Below are positions 10,800 to 21,900 of a stretch of DNA of 64,000 bases, piece by piece; position 1 is the first letter of the stretch, and the number at the start of each line of letters is the position of its first letter. Source of the DNA: Berberis thunbergii (lineage: Eukaryota; Streptophyta; Magnoliopsida; Ranunculales; Berberidaceae); the NCBI GenBank assembly GCA_003290165.1, contig QNQO01001823.1, positions 1 through 64,000 on the forward strand, written 5' to 3'. The notes under the pieces are model-generated. The model made no database searches, was not told the origin of the DNA, and worked only from the letters and a program-made list of their open reading frames with translations. The translations under genes and the position numbers were made by a program.

Positions 10800-12065
10800 A
10801 AGTAAATAATGGATGGGTAAGTTTGATACAACAATCCCACAATATAGGGTCGAGGTTGCTCAATTTCTAAAATTTGTGGAGAACAATGGTAGTGGGCAAC
10901 AACTATTTTCTTACCCATGTAATAAATGTAAAAATTAGAAGGGGATGGTTTACCTTGATAAAATTTCAGTATGGTATAGTGAAAATACATAAGGTTTGTT
11001 ATCATCACGAGGAACAAAATATAGAGAAAGAACAATCAATTACAACATAAGTTATAGAAAGTAATGATGATTTTGACGATACTATAATGGAAGACCTTGC
11101 TAATGATGTTTTTGAAGTGCATGGTGGATTGGTCGATTCATTAATGGAGGACATTATTCAGAATAAAGATGTGAGGATGGAGGTTTCTATGGTACTGATC
11201 AACCTCAAATGCATAGAGGTAAAATGTACAAATCTTTACATGTTCATGTAAAACAACCTTTGTATTCGCCATGTCCAAGAAAGTTGACAACATGGTATCC
11301 TTTAAAAAACAAATTTGGGCCATTGACACTTTTTATTTATTAATCCATGCTTGAAGGCTTCATGACTGGCCTTATAGGGTAAGCCAAACTAGGCCCAAAG
11401 GCTGCAATATTGTTGCTACATAATATCCTCGTTGCCTTCATCTCAAATGGAGACTTGCTTTCGTTATGGTCTATTGCCTCCTCTTTGCATGAAGACTTAT
11501 TTTTTCTTCGGTCCAATCCATCTAAGCAGCTACACTCAATACTCGAAGGCTTATCAACGGCGGAGCACATGTGCTTCTAATAGTCAGGCAAAATCATAAC
11601 TGGTGAGTCTCGAATCCACGACCTCTCATAATGAGAGTGAATGTCTGACCAACTGAGCTACAATTGGAGGACTACAACATTGTATCACGTTGTTAAGTTA
11701 AAAATTAAAAGGGAAAAATGTGGTTGGTCAAATAATAATTTTACCGAACTACTCAAGCTCTTTCAAGAGTTATTACGTGAAGGAAACACAATGTCAGTCA
11801 ATTACACTTTCATGAAGAAAATGATAATGTTGGTCTGACTTGTGAAACCAATCATGCGTCTGTGAATGATTGTATTCTGTATAGGAAGGAACATGAAGAT
11901 AAGGTTGAATGCCTACATGCAAAATGTCGAGATTTAAGTTAAACTTAAGCAAATATAAGTATAGTAAAGTGCTTCAAAAGGTGGTGAAACATTTTCATTT
12001 AATTCTTAGGATAAAGAGGTTATATAGTATACCGTGGATAGCAAAGGAAATGAATTTGCACTTTT
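10800..12065 (+). pseudogene. TNP2-like CACTA transposase, N-terminal remnant
   Basis: From about 10840 one frame gives EVAQFLKFVENNGSGQQLFS, followed by PCNKCKN. This is the N-terminal 'transposase-associated' domain of plant CACTA proteins, with its Cys pair. The family pattern resumes from 11690 with a KCGWSNNNFTELLKLFQELL stretch, then EGNTMSVNY, and around 11865-11900 NDCILYRKEHED, a hallmark of TNP2. Near 11980-12040 there is a HFHLILRIKRLY-like segment (normally RFPLIPRLQRLF). Stops, a frameshift near 11837 and the insertion at about 11336-11690 break it. The DDE catalytic core expected further downstream was not found. Confidence 0.8.
11336..11690 (-). mobile_element. tRNA-derived SINE-like insertion inside the CACTA transposase
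   Basis: On the minus strand the head reads TAGCTCAGTTGGTCAGA (A-box-like, about 11645-11661), followed at about 11607-11620 by GGTCGTGGATTCGAGA (B-box-like), both from a tRNA-type RNA polymerase III promoter. The remaining ~270 bp is non-tRNA body and ends in a T-rich run on the + strand (11329-11342), consistent with an A-rich tail. It separates two recognisable parts of the transposase. No clean target duplication was found, so exact ends are approximate. Confidence 0.6.
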
Positions 12066-12099
12066 GAGCATAATCCTTTTAAAGTGTTATCCATCATCT

Positions 12100-13280
12100 T
12101 ATGGAATTGCTTGCATGGAAATCTGCTAATAGGAAGTGGCCTAAATTTGCAATAGAATGACTCATGATCGAAGGAAGCGTTAGAAATGTTGATTCTACAT
12201 CCAACTCTGCTACAACTACACGTTCCAAAAACATTGAAGTTAGTTGTGACTTACTAAGCTTGAAGCGTGAAACAGAGGCCAAGAGGTGAGAGTGGTGATG
12301 GACAAGAATCGTGAACTTTTTCTTGGATACAAAGTTGATGAACTGGAAGAAAATGTGCTGCTGGATAAGCCAGTGAACTACAATGTTGTTTTATACTTGG
12401 GAAAACAAGGTGGTGCAACCTATTTTCGAGACATTGGCGAGGGTGGCTTTGTAGTGTGGTTGAAGGCACTGATCAAATATATATAAGTTAGTAACTCATG
12501 TTTACTTTTACAAGTTTTTGCTTTCATTGTCCTCAATTACTTCATAGAGCAAGCCCTGGAAATAAATCAATCATATACTCTCAAGCAATAGCTTCGTATA
12601 ATATGACTGCTATTATAAACGTTAATATGCTCCACTAAAAGAGAAACTGGTGAAAATAATATAATAAGATTATTTTTAGATGAAAAGCAAAATAGTTGAA
12701 TGTTGCATATGGGTACGTCATAGTTTTCTCCAGTTCGAAAGTTTTCCATGTATATATACTTGTGGTTTGCTATAGATTTATCTATTTTCATTTATGGTTT
12801 GTATACCTGGTGAGGATATACTGCATTATTATTGTGGGGAATGATATGTTTTGGATTAATTGCCTATGACATTCCTATCGGTGGAAGGGTTTGTGCTATA
12901 TCGCTACACAACAAAATACATCTTTCAATGCTCTTGAAGTTTAAATTGGATTCCAACCAATTGAACAAAAAATCAAATATTTATTTATTTAACCTTTGTA
13001 CGCAGCCAAGGAGTTCGAGCCAAAATAGAAAAAAGAACCATGGACTAAGATAGAAGCCCCTGCAGACAGACCTATGTTTGTCAATAAAGTGAATAAACAA
13101 GATACCAATGTCCCAAACACATAAGAAAGTTAATGAAACTATGGAAGTGTGATTATTTGATTTTGAAATGAACTAGTTAGTTGGTGCAGCTGTAGCGTCT
13201 TTGTTGCAGAATTTGAGATGAGGGTATTGAAGAAATCAAAAATCAATCAAAATTTTTGTAGTAGTGAAGTATGAATGATA
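12100..13280. other. CACTA internal sequence without recognisable coding
   Basis: This stretch lies downstream of the last TNP2-like block. It contains a 66-codon frame (12286-12486, +) that I do not recognise and no catalytic transposase motif. It probably represents decayed transposase exons and introns. Confidence 0.4.
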
Positions 13281-13283
13281 GTG

Positions 13284-14890
13284 GTTTCTGATGCACTATT
13301 TTACTAGCACACAACTTAATACCATACTTTGTAGTCGTAGTAAATAATTAGGGATCGTTCTGGACCGGAGATTAGAGGGCTCGCTAACTAACAATAAAGG
13401 GTAACTAAAAACAACTAACAAACTAAATAAGAAAACATTGGGTGATTGGTTTTTCTAATTTTAAACTAAGAAGATTATTGTAAAACTAATAAAAATGTGA
13501 GGGAAGTACATGATGAGAAATTAGCTAAGGGTTTATCTCCACACACCAAACATATGGTTATGAATTAATATTCAAAAATTCGTTACTGAGTCGTGAAGGA
13601 CAATGTTCAAGATTAACAATGAATTATTGCATTAATCTTATTATTTGTCCAAGTTCGTTGAATTAAACTAAGCGCCGCTTTCAAACTATTCTTTTCATGC
13701 TATCTATCAGGAATCGCAAGTTGGATGGAAAATATGAACACTGACTAGGCAATTACAAATATGATCAGCATCTTGTTCTTAACCTAGGTTTTTACGTAAT
13801 CTTACCAACGTTCCTTGGTATTTACTACTTGTTAGTACAATATTATAACGATTAGGTGAAACTCTCATATACTCTAGCCCCAGTTCCTAGCATACATAAT
13901 AAGTTGGCCACCTTAACAAACATATACATATAAGTTTTCTATAAAACAGTTAAGCAAAACACAATCACTGATCAACAATGAAAGATTGAATTCAATTAAT
14001 TAATAAAGCACATGTTCGAGGCTTCGAATCCACCTCTAGCCAAAAGGGAGTTTAGCTAGACATATGAATCATGTTTAAACAATAGTCCATAATCAAATAT
14101 CAAACTAAATAAAAAAGAGTAAGAAGAAACTCGGTCGCTTGCTCGTAGTGGTGTGGAGAGAGATAGCTTGGGTGTAGATAGTGGAGAGAAATAGATAAAC
14201 AAATCTCTTCCTCCTATTCTTTTTTAATCTGCTCTTTGGGGTTAGAATTGTGTGCGAAGAAAAAATCAGACATGGAGTGAGATTTGTGGTGACTGATGTG
14301 ATGATGGCGATGGTGTCGACAAGTGGAGTGGTTTTGTGTCTTGGTTGGTGGCGAGAAGTTTGTCGATGGGAGATTGATTGACTGGTCCGATGGATGGATG
14401 GAGGTGATTATGAACTGCTAGAGAAATGAAGGTCGATAAGGGTTCTGATAGTCTGTGGTTGCGATGTTGCAAGGAGGAGGGCTGTGATTGTTGTTGCAAG
14501 GAAGGGTCTGATGGAGATGTGAAGGGCGATGGCGGTCGTGAAGAGGGAACTGCATGACTGTGGTTGGAGGCTTGCGGGAAGGGGTTGTGTGAGATGATGG
14601 CTCGATCAGTGGATGGATTGTGACGACTTGTTGTGGTTGCAAACAACGGTCCCTCAAGAGCATTTATCGTTCCCTTTATAACCGTTTTCTATAGGTTTCC
14701 TTTTTTGCGTAGTTTCTTTTGCAGTAAGTCTTCTTAATTCAAACCATTTGCATCACTTAGCTTCTATTTTGCAATCCTGCTATTGCAATCTCCACAAACA
14801 CAAAAACATTAATTACTACCAAAATTAGCAAGAAATAGCCATATATATAAACAATTCAATAAGGTCGCATAAATACGCTCCTATGAGTTT
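13284..14890. repeat. Unclassified AT-rich/GC-rich module nested in the CACTA element
   Basis: An AT-rich part (to about 14100) with segments such as AGGGATCGTTCTGG is followed by a G-rich part (14150-14650), then AT-rich sequence. The minus-strand ORFs at 14266-14663 are Pro/Ser/His-rich, low complexity and without a domain. A module of similar architecture occurs in TAF5 intron 7 (about 30.64-32.1 kb). I do not know the element class. Both ends are approximate. Confidence 0.35.
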
Positions 14891-15504
14891 CTACTTAGGA
14901 AAACAAAACATTTAGAACTAACTTGATGATGGTGTTTTTGCTATGAGGATACGTTTTAACTTCTTTATTTTTGTTCCCTATTCGGGCTAGTGACAAACAG
15001 AGATGTTGAGTTTTTATTGTCTTGTATTCACATTTCTTTGCTCCATTTTGGGGGCTGCTATTATACCTTTTGTGCTGTGAAATATTTGTTTACTTTGAAA
15101 TTCATTAAAAATGTAAACCTTGTTATACTTACATGTGGGATTTGAATGTAGAAGTAGTCAATGAAGATTTTCGATGTGTATTACCCATTTTTTTAGTTTT
15201 TTTTTTTTTTTGAAAAATGTTTTAAATTAGCTATAGTTTCTACATGATAAAAGCAAAATTGAGTACCAGCTTCATTTGAAACAATATTAGTTATTGTATG
15301 TCACTATATAAAATTTAGTATGAGCTGTAAAATGAAACCAATGTTTTGTTAGTATTAGTTGTATCATGATGCAACTATGCCATTGGTATGAGTTTGTTGA
15401 TGATACAAATATTAGGATCACCTCATTTGGAACACAAAAGTGTTACAACTAATTTTAGTAACCAGTAAGAGCAGTAACAGAAACTCTTTTATGGTGTAGT
15501 GAAC

Positions 15505-17937
15505 ATACACATTTCAAGGTTTTCTTTAGATGTTTATTGAATATAATACTGGAAGCATATGAATTGACATCTTTATATGAAGGATAGGCTGACAAAAAAG
15601 GGTTTTATTTGCATGGATTGGGATTGAATGCCCAGATGGCACAATAATATATTTGGGAATGTCTATAGAATCAATTTACTAGGCGACAAAGACAACAGAT
15701 TGCGATTGGAGGCTTAAAGGGAGTACTAAATTTCAAGATATAAGATTACAATTTGTCAATATTAGAAGAAACCCTCCTAAAGTGGAGAGATTGAAAAATG
15801 ATTATATCACATTGTTCTTGGAAAATGAAATGGTGGAGGAAGATATCATAAAGACACATGATATCTTCTATCTTGAAATTTCTTTTTCCAAGAACACTGT
15901 GTCTTTAAGGATAACGTTTCTAAATTCATGAACCAACAACAAGACATTCAATGTTAAATGATAAATACAAGTTTATAAGAGGTGATAGTCATTTCAGGTG
16001 ATTCGAACATAGTAAAATATCGTAAACTCGCAAAGCCTCCTAAGTATGGCAATGAAATCGATACCATAAAAAAATCATATGTAAGTGTCTCATATCGCAG
16101 GTATCCACATACCCTACAAATATGTCTCACCCTGAGACATCCCACAATGTGCACCAGTACCATTTCAGACTTATTTATATCTCAATGGGGTGCCATCTGC
16201 TAGGATACAAACTCTAATGTCCCGAATGACTAGCCTAATATGGCCGATCTAACACAACTCAAACTCAAGCGCGGGGAGGAAAAGAAAATAATCTCCAAAG
16301 CACGTCCTTAGGGACCCATCCTACCACACTCTCTAGTGACAAACGTGTACGGAAGCTCACCACACCTCAGTGGACATGCCACATGCGATAGCGTCCACAA
16401 TATCCATAGGTACGAGTTATCTCAAAGCCCCACCAAACTCATGATGTGAGTAAGCTACAAAGCATCAACACAATATGCATTACAGCGGGGTAAATACACT
16501 TACACTAATCTAAACATGCACACACTACGAGTCTACATAAAGTCTAACAATAAGCAACTAGACAATCCGCACAAGTCCACGACTATATTGGGGTCCCAAC
16601 ATGACCCAAATCACAACAATGATGTCCCTCGAGTCAAACAATCATACGGGTTCAAGACTCTGCAATCTATAGTACAATACACGAACTGATGACATAGACC
16701 TTATTACCTAATTCTTTCTTAGTCAATATAGTTTACCAAAAAAAAGGCAATTAACTTTGGACACTGGTCTGGCAATGTCATACAAAACAGACTTTAAAAC
16801 ACAGCATATAAGCCCAAATGGTGTTATATCAAATTCTAAACACATTTGCGTTCCACCACTATTCCAATACATTCAGGTATATCATGATTTCAAAAGACTC
16901 AGTCCATTAGTTCCTTCACAAAGGAACCAACATAGCAATCAAAATCTCTAAAACCTCAAAAGTGTCAAATCCTTAACTCGAGTTCAATCACACACAATCA
17001 CATGCATAATGTAGCAATTCAATTTAAGATTTTAAATTGGATATTTCTCAAAGTAAACATTATAGTATAGTTACACTCACCTGAATGGAATGGGTTTTCG
17101 AAACCCAAATCCTACAAACCGAAACTCTGAATTTGCAACTAAGGAAGCTCCCGAAATTGCAAAGACGGACCCAATAGTAAGTAAACTGTTTAAAAACAAC
17201 GAAAAAGAACATGAACAGTCTGATAAAGGACTGGAAAATTGCTTATTGAAGACGCAGGTTTGTCGATCACTCTGACGAAGCCAAAATTTATGATGGAAAC
17301 TCTCCATAAACCATCCTATGCAAATCTGATCATTTTCAACAAAGATCACAGGCCACGGTTTGGCCGAATTAGTGACGCAAGGTCATTGAACTATGGATCG
17401 TAGCTACCCTACGCAATCGCAAACCGGGGGATGGTGCCAACGACCTCTTTCTCACACTGAAAAACTTCAAAACCACAAAATATTTCGACCATCCCCAATA
17501 CCTACTGTATGTTGGGTTACAATTCTGGACACCGGCAATGCATCTTCTTCCTCCTTCATGGTTTTTTTCTTCCTCCAATTGTTCTTTCTCTACCTCTCTT
17601 CTTATGATATCGCTATGGTAAATCCAATCAAAATGTCATTGAGATATGCAAGAGATGGCTAAAAAGTTATATATACATATATGTATAGTGTCCTACATGA
17701 TGCAGAAAAGCAACACTCTCATTCAATAGCTCGATGGGTTGAACTATGAGATGGTTTTTATTAATGATTAAAATATCTTTAAAAGTGTCGATGTTATGTT
17801 TATTCGTTATTGTAATTTGTAATCGTTAAAGTGTTGTTTGATGAAAATATCTTTTAAGACACGGGGTTTTCACTACATTTTCATAATCATGGAGGAAAAA
17901 GATGAAAAAATAATGTCAAATTGTGAAGGAGAAACTT
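15505..17937. other. Intergenic DNA, nothing firmly identified
   Basis: No convincing gene. Short ORFs (15954-16203, 16757-16951, 17077-17662) lack domains. The stretch 16100-17100 is less AT-rich than its surroundings and could be an old LTR in minus orientation, but I found no paired copy, primer site or target duplication. Confidence 0.4.
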
Positions 17938-17940
17938 TTA

Positions 17941-18183
17941 GGGCCTGTTTGGTTGCATGAAAAAAAAACATGGAAATTGAAACTATCTCTGTGAATTCGA
18001 TTCCGAGGCCCTCTAGACTTGGATTCTCATGAGTAGTGGGAAAACAGTCTCATGAATAATCAATTTTCTGTCAGTAAATAGACAACCAAACAGCGAAAAT
18101 CTGCATAATAGGGGAAATGAATTCCATATCTTATGAAAAATGACTTTCCATATCTCATGAAAAATGGCTAACCAAACGGACCC
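17941..18183. mobile_element. Tourist-like (PIF/Harbinger) MITE, 243 bp
   Basis: Terminal inverted repeats read GGGCCTGTTTGGTTG at the left and GGGTCCGTTTGGTTAG on the minus strand at the right. Both ends are flanked by TTA (17938-17940 and 18184-18186), the 3-bp target duplication of PIF/Harbinger elements. There is no coding capacity. It lies about 0.65 kb upstream of the TAF5 start codon. Confidence 0.8.
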
Positions 18184-18188
18184 TTAAT

Positions 18189-18285
18189 TTTTTTTTCCAT
18201 ATTTATTGGTTTTCCTAGGTTCGAACCCGTGACGTGTGATACCATCTGTCACATCTCTACCAACTCAACTGGTACACTTTTGGTT
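18189..18285 (-). mobile_element. Short tRNA-like SINE fragment
   Basis: On the minus strand there is CCAGTTGAGTTGGTAGAG (A-box-like) and about 40 bp on CACGGGTTCGAACC (B-box-like), followed by an A-rich tail (T-run at 18187-18196 on +). It is not a tRNA gene: there is no full cloverleaf, and the anticodon arm region is not tRNA-like. It sits between two MITEs upstream of TAF5. Confidence 0.55.
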
Positions 18286-18397
18286 ACTTGTGAGATGATC
18301 AATGATTCTCTTTTATTTATTTATTGGGTTTAGATATTGGAGGACATCGATTGGAAAAGGAAAAAGGTACAAGAAATAAGGTATTTGAAGAAGGTAA

Positions 18398-18670
18398 GGG
18401 TGTGTTTGGTTGCATGAAATCCAATGTCATGAAAATCCATGAGAGGACCTTTCCATTTTAGGCTAAATTGATGTATCACTACACATCCACAGTTTAATTT
18501 TGTGATCAATGGTGGGAATAAAAGTCTTATGCATGAGACTTTCATTCCCACCATCGATCACAAAATCAAATGGTAAATAACTAGATATGGAGTTATAAGT
18601 CAAATTATGCTAAAATATAGGGTCCTTCATGAATTTCATGGCATATGATTCCATGCAACCAAACACACCA
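18398..18670. mobile_element. Tourist-like MITE, 273 bp, next to the TAF5 promoter
   Basis: Ends read GGGTGTGTTTGGTTGCATG on the left and TGGTGTGTTTGGTTGCATG on the minus strand at the right. They are flanked by TAA at 18395-18397 and 18671-18673. The interior holds a long hairpin centred near 18533, with arms that read GTGGGAATAAAAGTC and its near-complement. It ends 164 bp before the TAF5 start codon, so it probably borders or contributes to the promoter. Confidence 0.85.
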
Positions 18671-18834
18671 TAAGTAGCATTCCTCTAAAAATTGGAGCAG
18701 AAGGCCTAGATTGAGGCCCAACTTCCCGAGTCCAATCTCAATGTTGGTCCAACAAGCCCCCATTCTTCTTCTCCTCATTTATACCCTTTCAAAGATCCTG
18801 AAATTGGAGGGGTTTGAGAGAGAGAGAGAGAGCC
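18671..18834 (+). promoter_or_regulatory. TAF5: TAF5 proximal promoter and 5' UTR
   Basis: This is the only non-repeat DNA between the MITE and the start codon. A weak TATA-like CATTTATACC lies near 18776-18785. A (GA)n run, typical of plant 5' UTRs, lies at 18816-18832 and directly precedes the AGCCATGG start context. The transcription start cannot be fixed from sequence. Confidence 0.45.
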
Positions 18835-18992
18835 ATGGAGGAAGAAGAGATCGAGAAAGCCGTAATGGCGTACTTGAAGAAGAAGGGTTTCAAGCAAACC
18901 GAGCTGGCGTTCCAAGAAGAGCACAGCAAGACATCGTCCTCTGCTTCGCACACTGATCCCGACATCGCCAAACAAATTCTCTCCTTCACTGA
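18835..18992 (+). CDS. TAF5: TAF5 exon 1: LisH domain
   Basis: Encodes residues 1-52 plus two bases of codon 53. It includes MAYLKKKGFKQTELAFQEE, a classic LisH dimerisation motif. The donor is GA|GTACTC. Phase 2 joins to the single base at the start of exon 2 to give Glu. Confidence 0.9.
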
Positions 18993-21900
18993 GTACTCTC
19001 TCACCCTCTCTCATTTCTCATCTTTTACTGTTTCACTCGCCATGTTTGAACTATCAATTGTTTCCCGAACCTGTCTTTTGTGTTCTTTGGGTTGATTGAA
19101 AAGACTCAACTTTTGGGTTTTACAAAACTGCACATGTATAATGTTGTTGTGTTTCTTTTTGCCCCTGTGGATTCTTTAATGCAGAAACAACTTGCTAATT
19201 GAAATTGAAAAGATTGAAGCGGTCTAGAAAGCTATACATGACGCTTGTTTTCTTTGCCCCCATTGCATTCATAATTTACAAGAACAGCTTACGAATTGAA
19301 AAGATTGAACTTTAGGGTTTTAATGTATGATTTGTTGTGTTTCTTTTTGCCCCTTTGGGTTTACGAATGCAAGAACAACTTATAAATTGAAAAAGATTCA
19401 ACTTTTAGGTTGGGTTCAATTACAACCATAGCGTGCTCTGGTTCGAATGAGTATCCATTGTGTGTTAACTTCGTGGTATAAAGTTATTGTGTTTTTGCTA
19501 ATTGGGTTTAGTTTAAATTGTTTGTGGAGTTTAAGAACCTTTCTTACACATTGGTTATCAGAGAGGGAGATGATGTCTAGTTTCTTACATCATTTGGTTT
19601 CTTTCTTCCTCAAATGTCAATGTAAATCTGATGAGTTCTGAAGTTGTGTACCCATCCTAGTTTGGCGGGAGCATCTTTTGGATGAGAGTTGACTTGGTCT
19701 TTGGTTCATGAAAAAATTCTGACCATTGATAAGTTTTTGCTGAAAAGAAATCTAATGACAGTCACTGTGAAGCTAATGAGGAAACTATCTATCATTTGTT
19801 AGTCACTTCCCCTTTTCCACGTCCATATGTGGTGAAGCCTTCGCTACCTTTCCATCAGCTGATTCCCATGGCTTCAATTTGGTTGTTGTTCCGTTCCCTC
19901 AGAGGTAATTGGCTTGGGGAAAAAGGGTCTTCCTAGCTGCTCTTTGGTGATTATGGATGTGAGGAATAGCAGAATCTTCAAGGGAGAAGGATGGACAAAC
20001 TCTGTGTAAAGAAATCAAAGCATTGGTTTCACATTGGGGTAACATTTGGGATATCCTTATATGTTTGTATGTTTGAATGGGATAGTTTGTTTTCCTTGTA
20101 ACGTACAAGTATTGTTATGCATTTGTATTCCTCAGCCTTGTGACCCTCTCAGCTACAAGTATTGTTATAGTTTGATTGATAAATAAATGTTGATTCTTTG
20201 ATTTGTGGTCGTGTCCTTGTGAGAGTTAGTTTAAAAAAATAAGTTACACTCAACGTTGGCAACATTTTGAATTTCAGCATTTTGGCGAAACTCTTAAATA
20301 GTAGAACAAAGCTCCAACTATCTAAATACTTGGGTTTACTGTTTGGTCAAAGATACAAGGATCTGGGGCCAAGTGATTGAGGGGATGCAAGCAAGACTAG
20401 CAATATCAAAGATGAAATACATCTCAAAGGCCGGGATGGCAATTCTTATCAAAAGTACCATCACCGGCATTCTAGCATTTCTAACGTCCACGCCATCTCT
20501 CAACCATCCCCGTGTCTGTGGCCACCCAAGTGGAAAGAATTTGCAAGGCTTCCTTTGATTGCTGCCAAAGAAAGCACCACCTCATTAGTTGGGATAGAGG
20601 TAGTCTCCCAAAGCGTATTGGTGGTCTTGACGTTTGTAGGTTGTCCAATTTTAGTCGAGCCTTACTCTCTAAGTGGCTTTGGCTATTTGGGTTCGAAGAG
20701 GGAACCTTGTAGAAAACCATCATTATAAATACAACAAGGTCGGTCATTGCGGAAAGCAATTATGAACCTGGAACAAGTTCAAGTCTAAATTGCATACTAC
20801 GTTGGAGATGGGTCTTCAGTAGATTTTTGGGCTTTTGGCTAAATAAGGGGATTTGTGGGTGACCCCTTAGGAAAGAAGTTCCGGATCTGCTCACTCCATG
20901 AAGAAATGTCCATTTTTTCCAATTCCTTCGTGCATGATCAAGATGGTGGGAAGTGGAACATGGGATACCGTAGGGCATTCAGTTTTCGGGAGATGGAGTG
21001 CAACATCAAGTTATTTGAGTTGCTGCAACTTATCGAATTGCAAGTGGAATCTGTTTAATTGCAAGTGAAACTTGATACTTGGTCTTGGAATGATAATCAT
21101 GTCTCTTTGTTGTCAAGGATCGCTATGACAATATCTTCCCCCATTCAATGCAGAGCAACCCCTTGATCTTCTCGTTTTAGCTCTTTGGATGAAGCAAAAT
21201 GCAACCAAGGGTGAATTTTCTTGTTTGGACATTGGCTCATGGTCGCACCCTCACCGTGGATTATCTGAATTGAAGAGGCTTGCTGCTGCCCAATAGATTC
21301 TTCCTATGCGTAAGCGGATCAAAATCAGTCAATCACTTGCTATTTACCTGTCCAATGTCGATCGAGATTAGTGGACCCTTGGGCCATCATTCCAACCACT
21401 GACCGTTACAATAGTGGTGCGATCAGTGGAAGTCGAATGTCTTTTGGACCAAGGGTAAATGGCTATTGGAACAAACCTTAGTAGCGGTCTGTGGGTGCTT
21501 TGGAAGGAAAGAAACAATTGCATCTTTCAGAATCCAAAAAGATACTCTTTGCAAATTTCCACCACATAAAATCACTTATATGGTTTTGGCGCTTATTCGA
21601 GGTCTTGTTAGAGGGGTTCCAGATGTATGTTCTCTTAGGCTAACCACCAAGGATGCACAAACTCTTCGAAAACCCCCCATTTCAAGAGTCGGATACGTGT
21701 CGGTCGGATACGTGTCGGACACGGACTCGCGTTTAACACGTATTCGACACGCGGTCAACAGTCAAGACACGTTGATTGAGACCGACACGGCCAGGACACG
21801 ACTCCGACACGGCCAATGTTTTTTTTTTCATGTTTTTCTTGGTTTTTTTCCCTGTTTTTCTCTGTTGGTTTCGAAAGTAGTTCTTAAAGAAACACCAAGT

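Larger units (their letters stand above)
8864..15501 (+). mobile_element. CACTA (En/Spm) DNA transposon, complete ends, degenerate
   Basis: The left end reads CACTATGCCAAAATGG from 8864. The right end, at 15501, reads on the minus strand CACTACACCATAAAAG. These are imperfect inverted CACTA termini. Both ends are flanked by the same 3 bp, AAC (8861-8863 and 15502-15504), the 3-bp target duplication expected for this superfamily. The element is 6,638 bp and holds a broken TNP2-like transposase at about 10.8-12.1 kb, a nested SINE-like insertion and an AT-rich module at about 13.3-14.9 kb. A CTCCCTCCCTCGAC-type repeat just inside the left end is shared with the second CACTA element at 62884. Boundaries are well supported; the copy is non-autonomous because its transposase is disrupted. 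Confidence 0.85.

Noticed and set aside
11645..11661. tRNA-like box A and box B motifs at five sites
   Set aside because: None has a full tRNA cloverleaf or acceptor stem; they fit SINE heads, so no tRNA gene is called.
14266..14663. 126- and 81-codon minus-strand ORFs rich in Pro, Ser and His
   Set aside because: Low-complexity reading of a G-rich repeat module; two frames overlap and neither has a domain.
16100..17100. Possible LTR in minus orientation
   Set aside because: No second copy, primer site, polypurine tract or target duplication was found.
18814..18834. Upstream in-frame Met of TAF5
   Set aside because: It would only add Arg/Glu residues from the GA repeat; the second Met has the better context and matches the family N-terminus.
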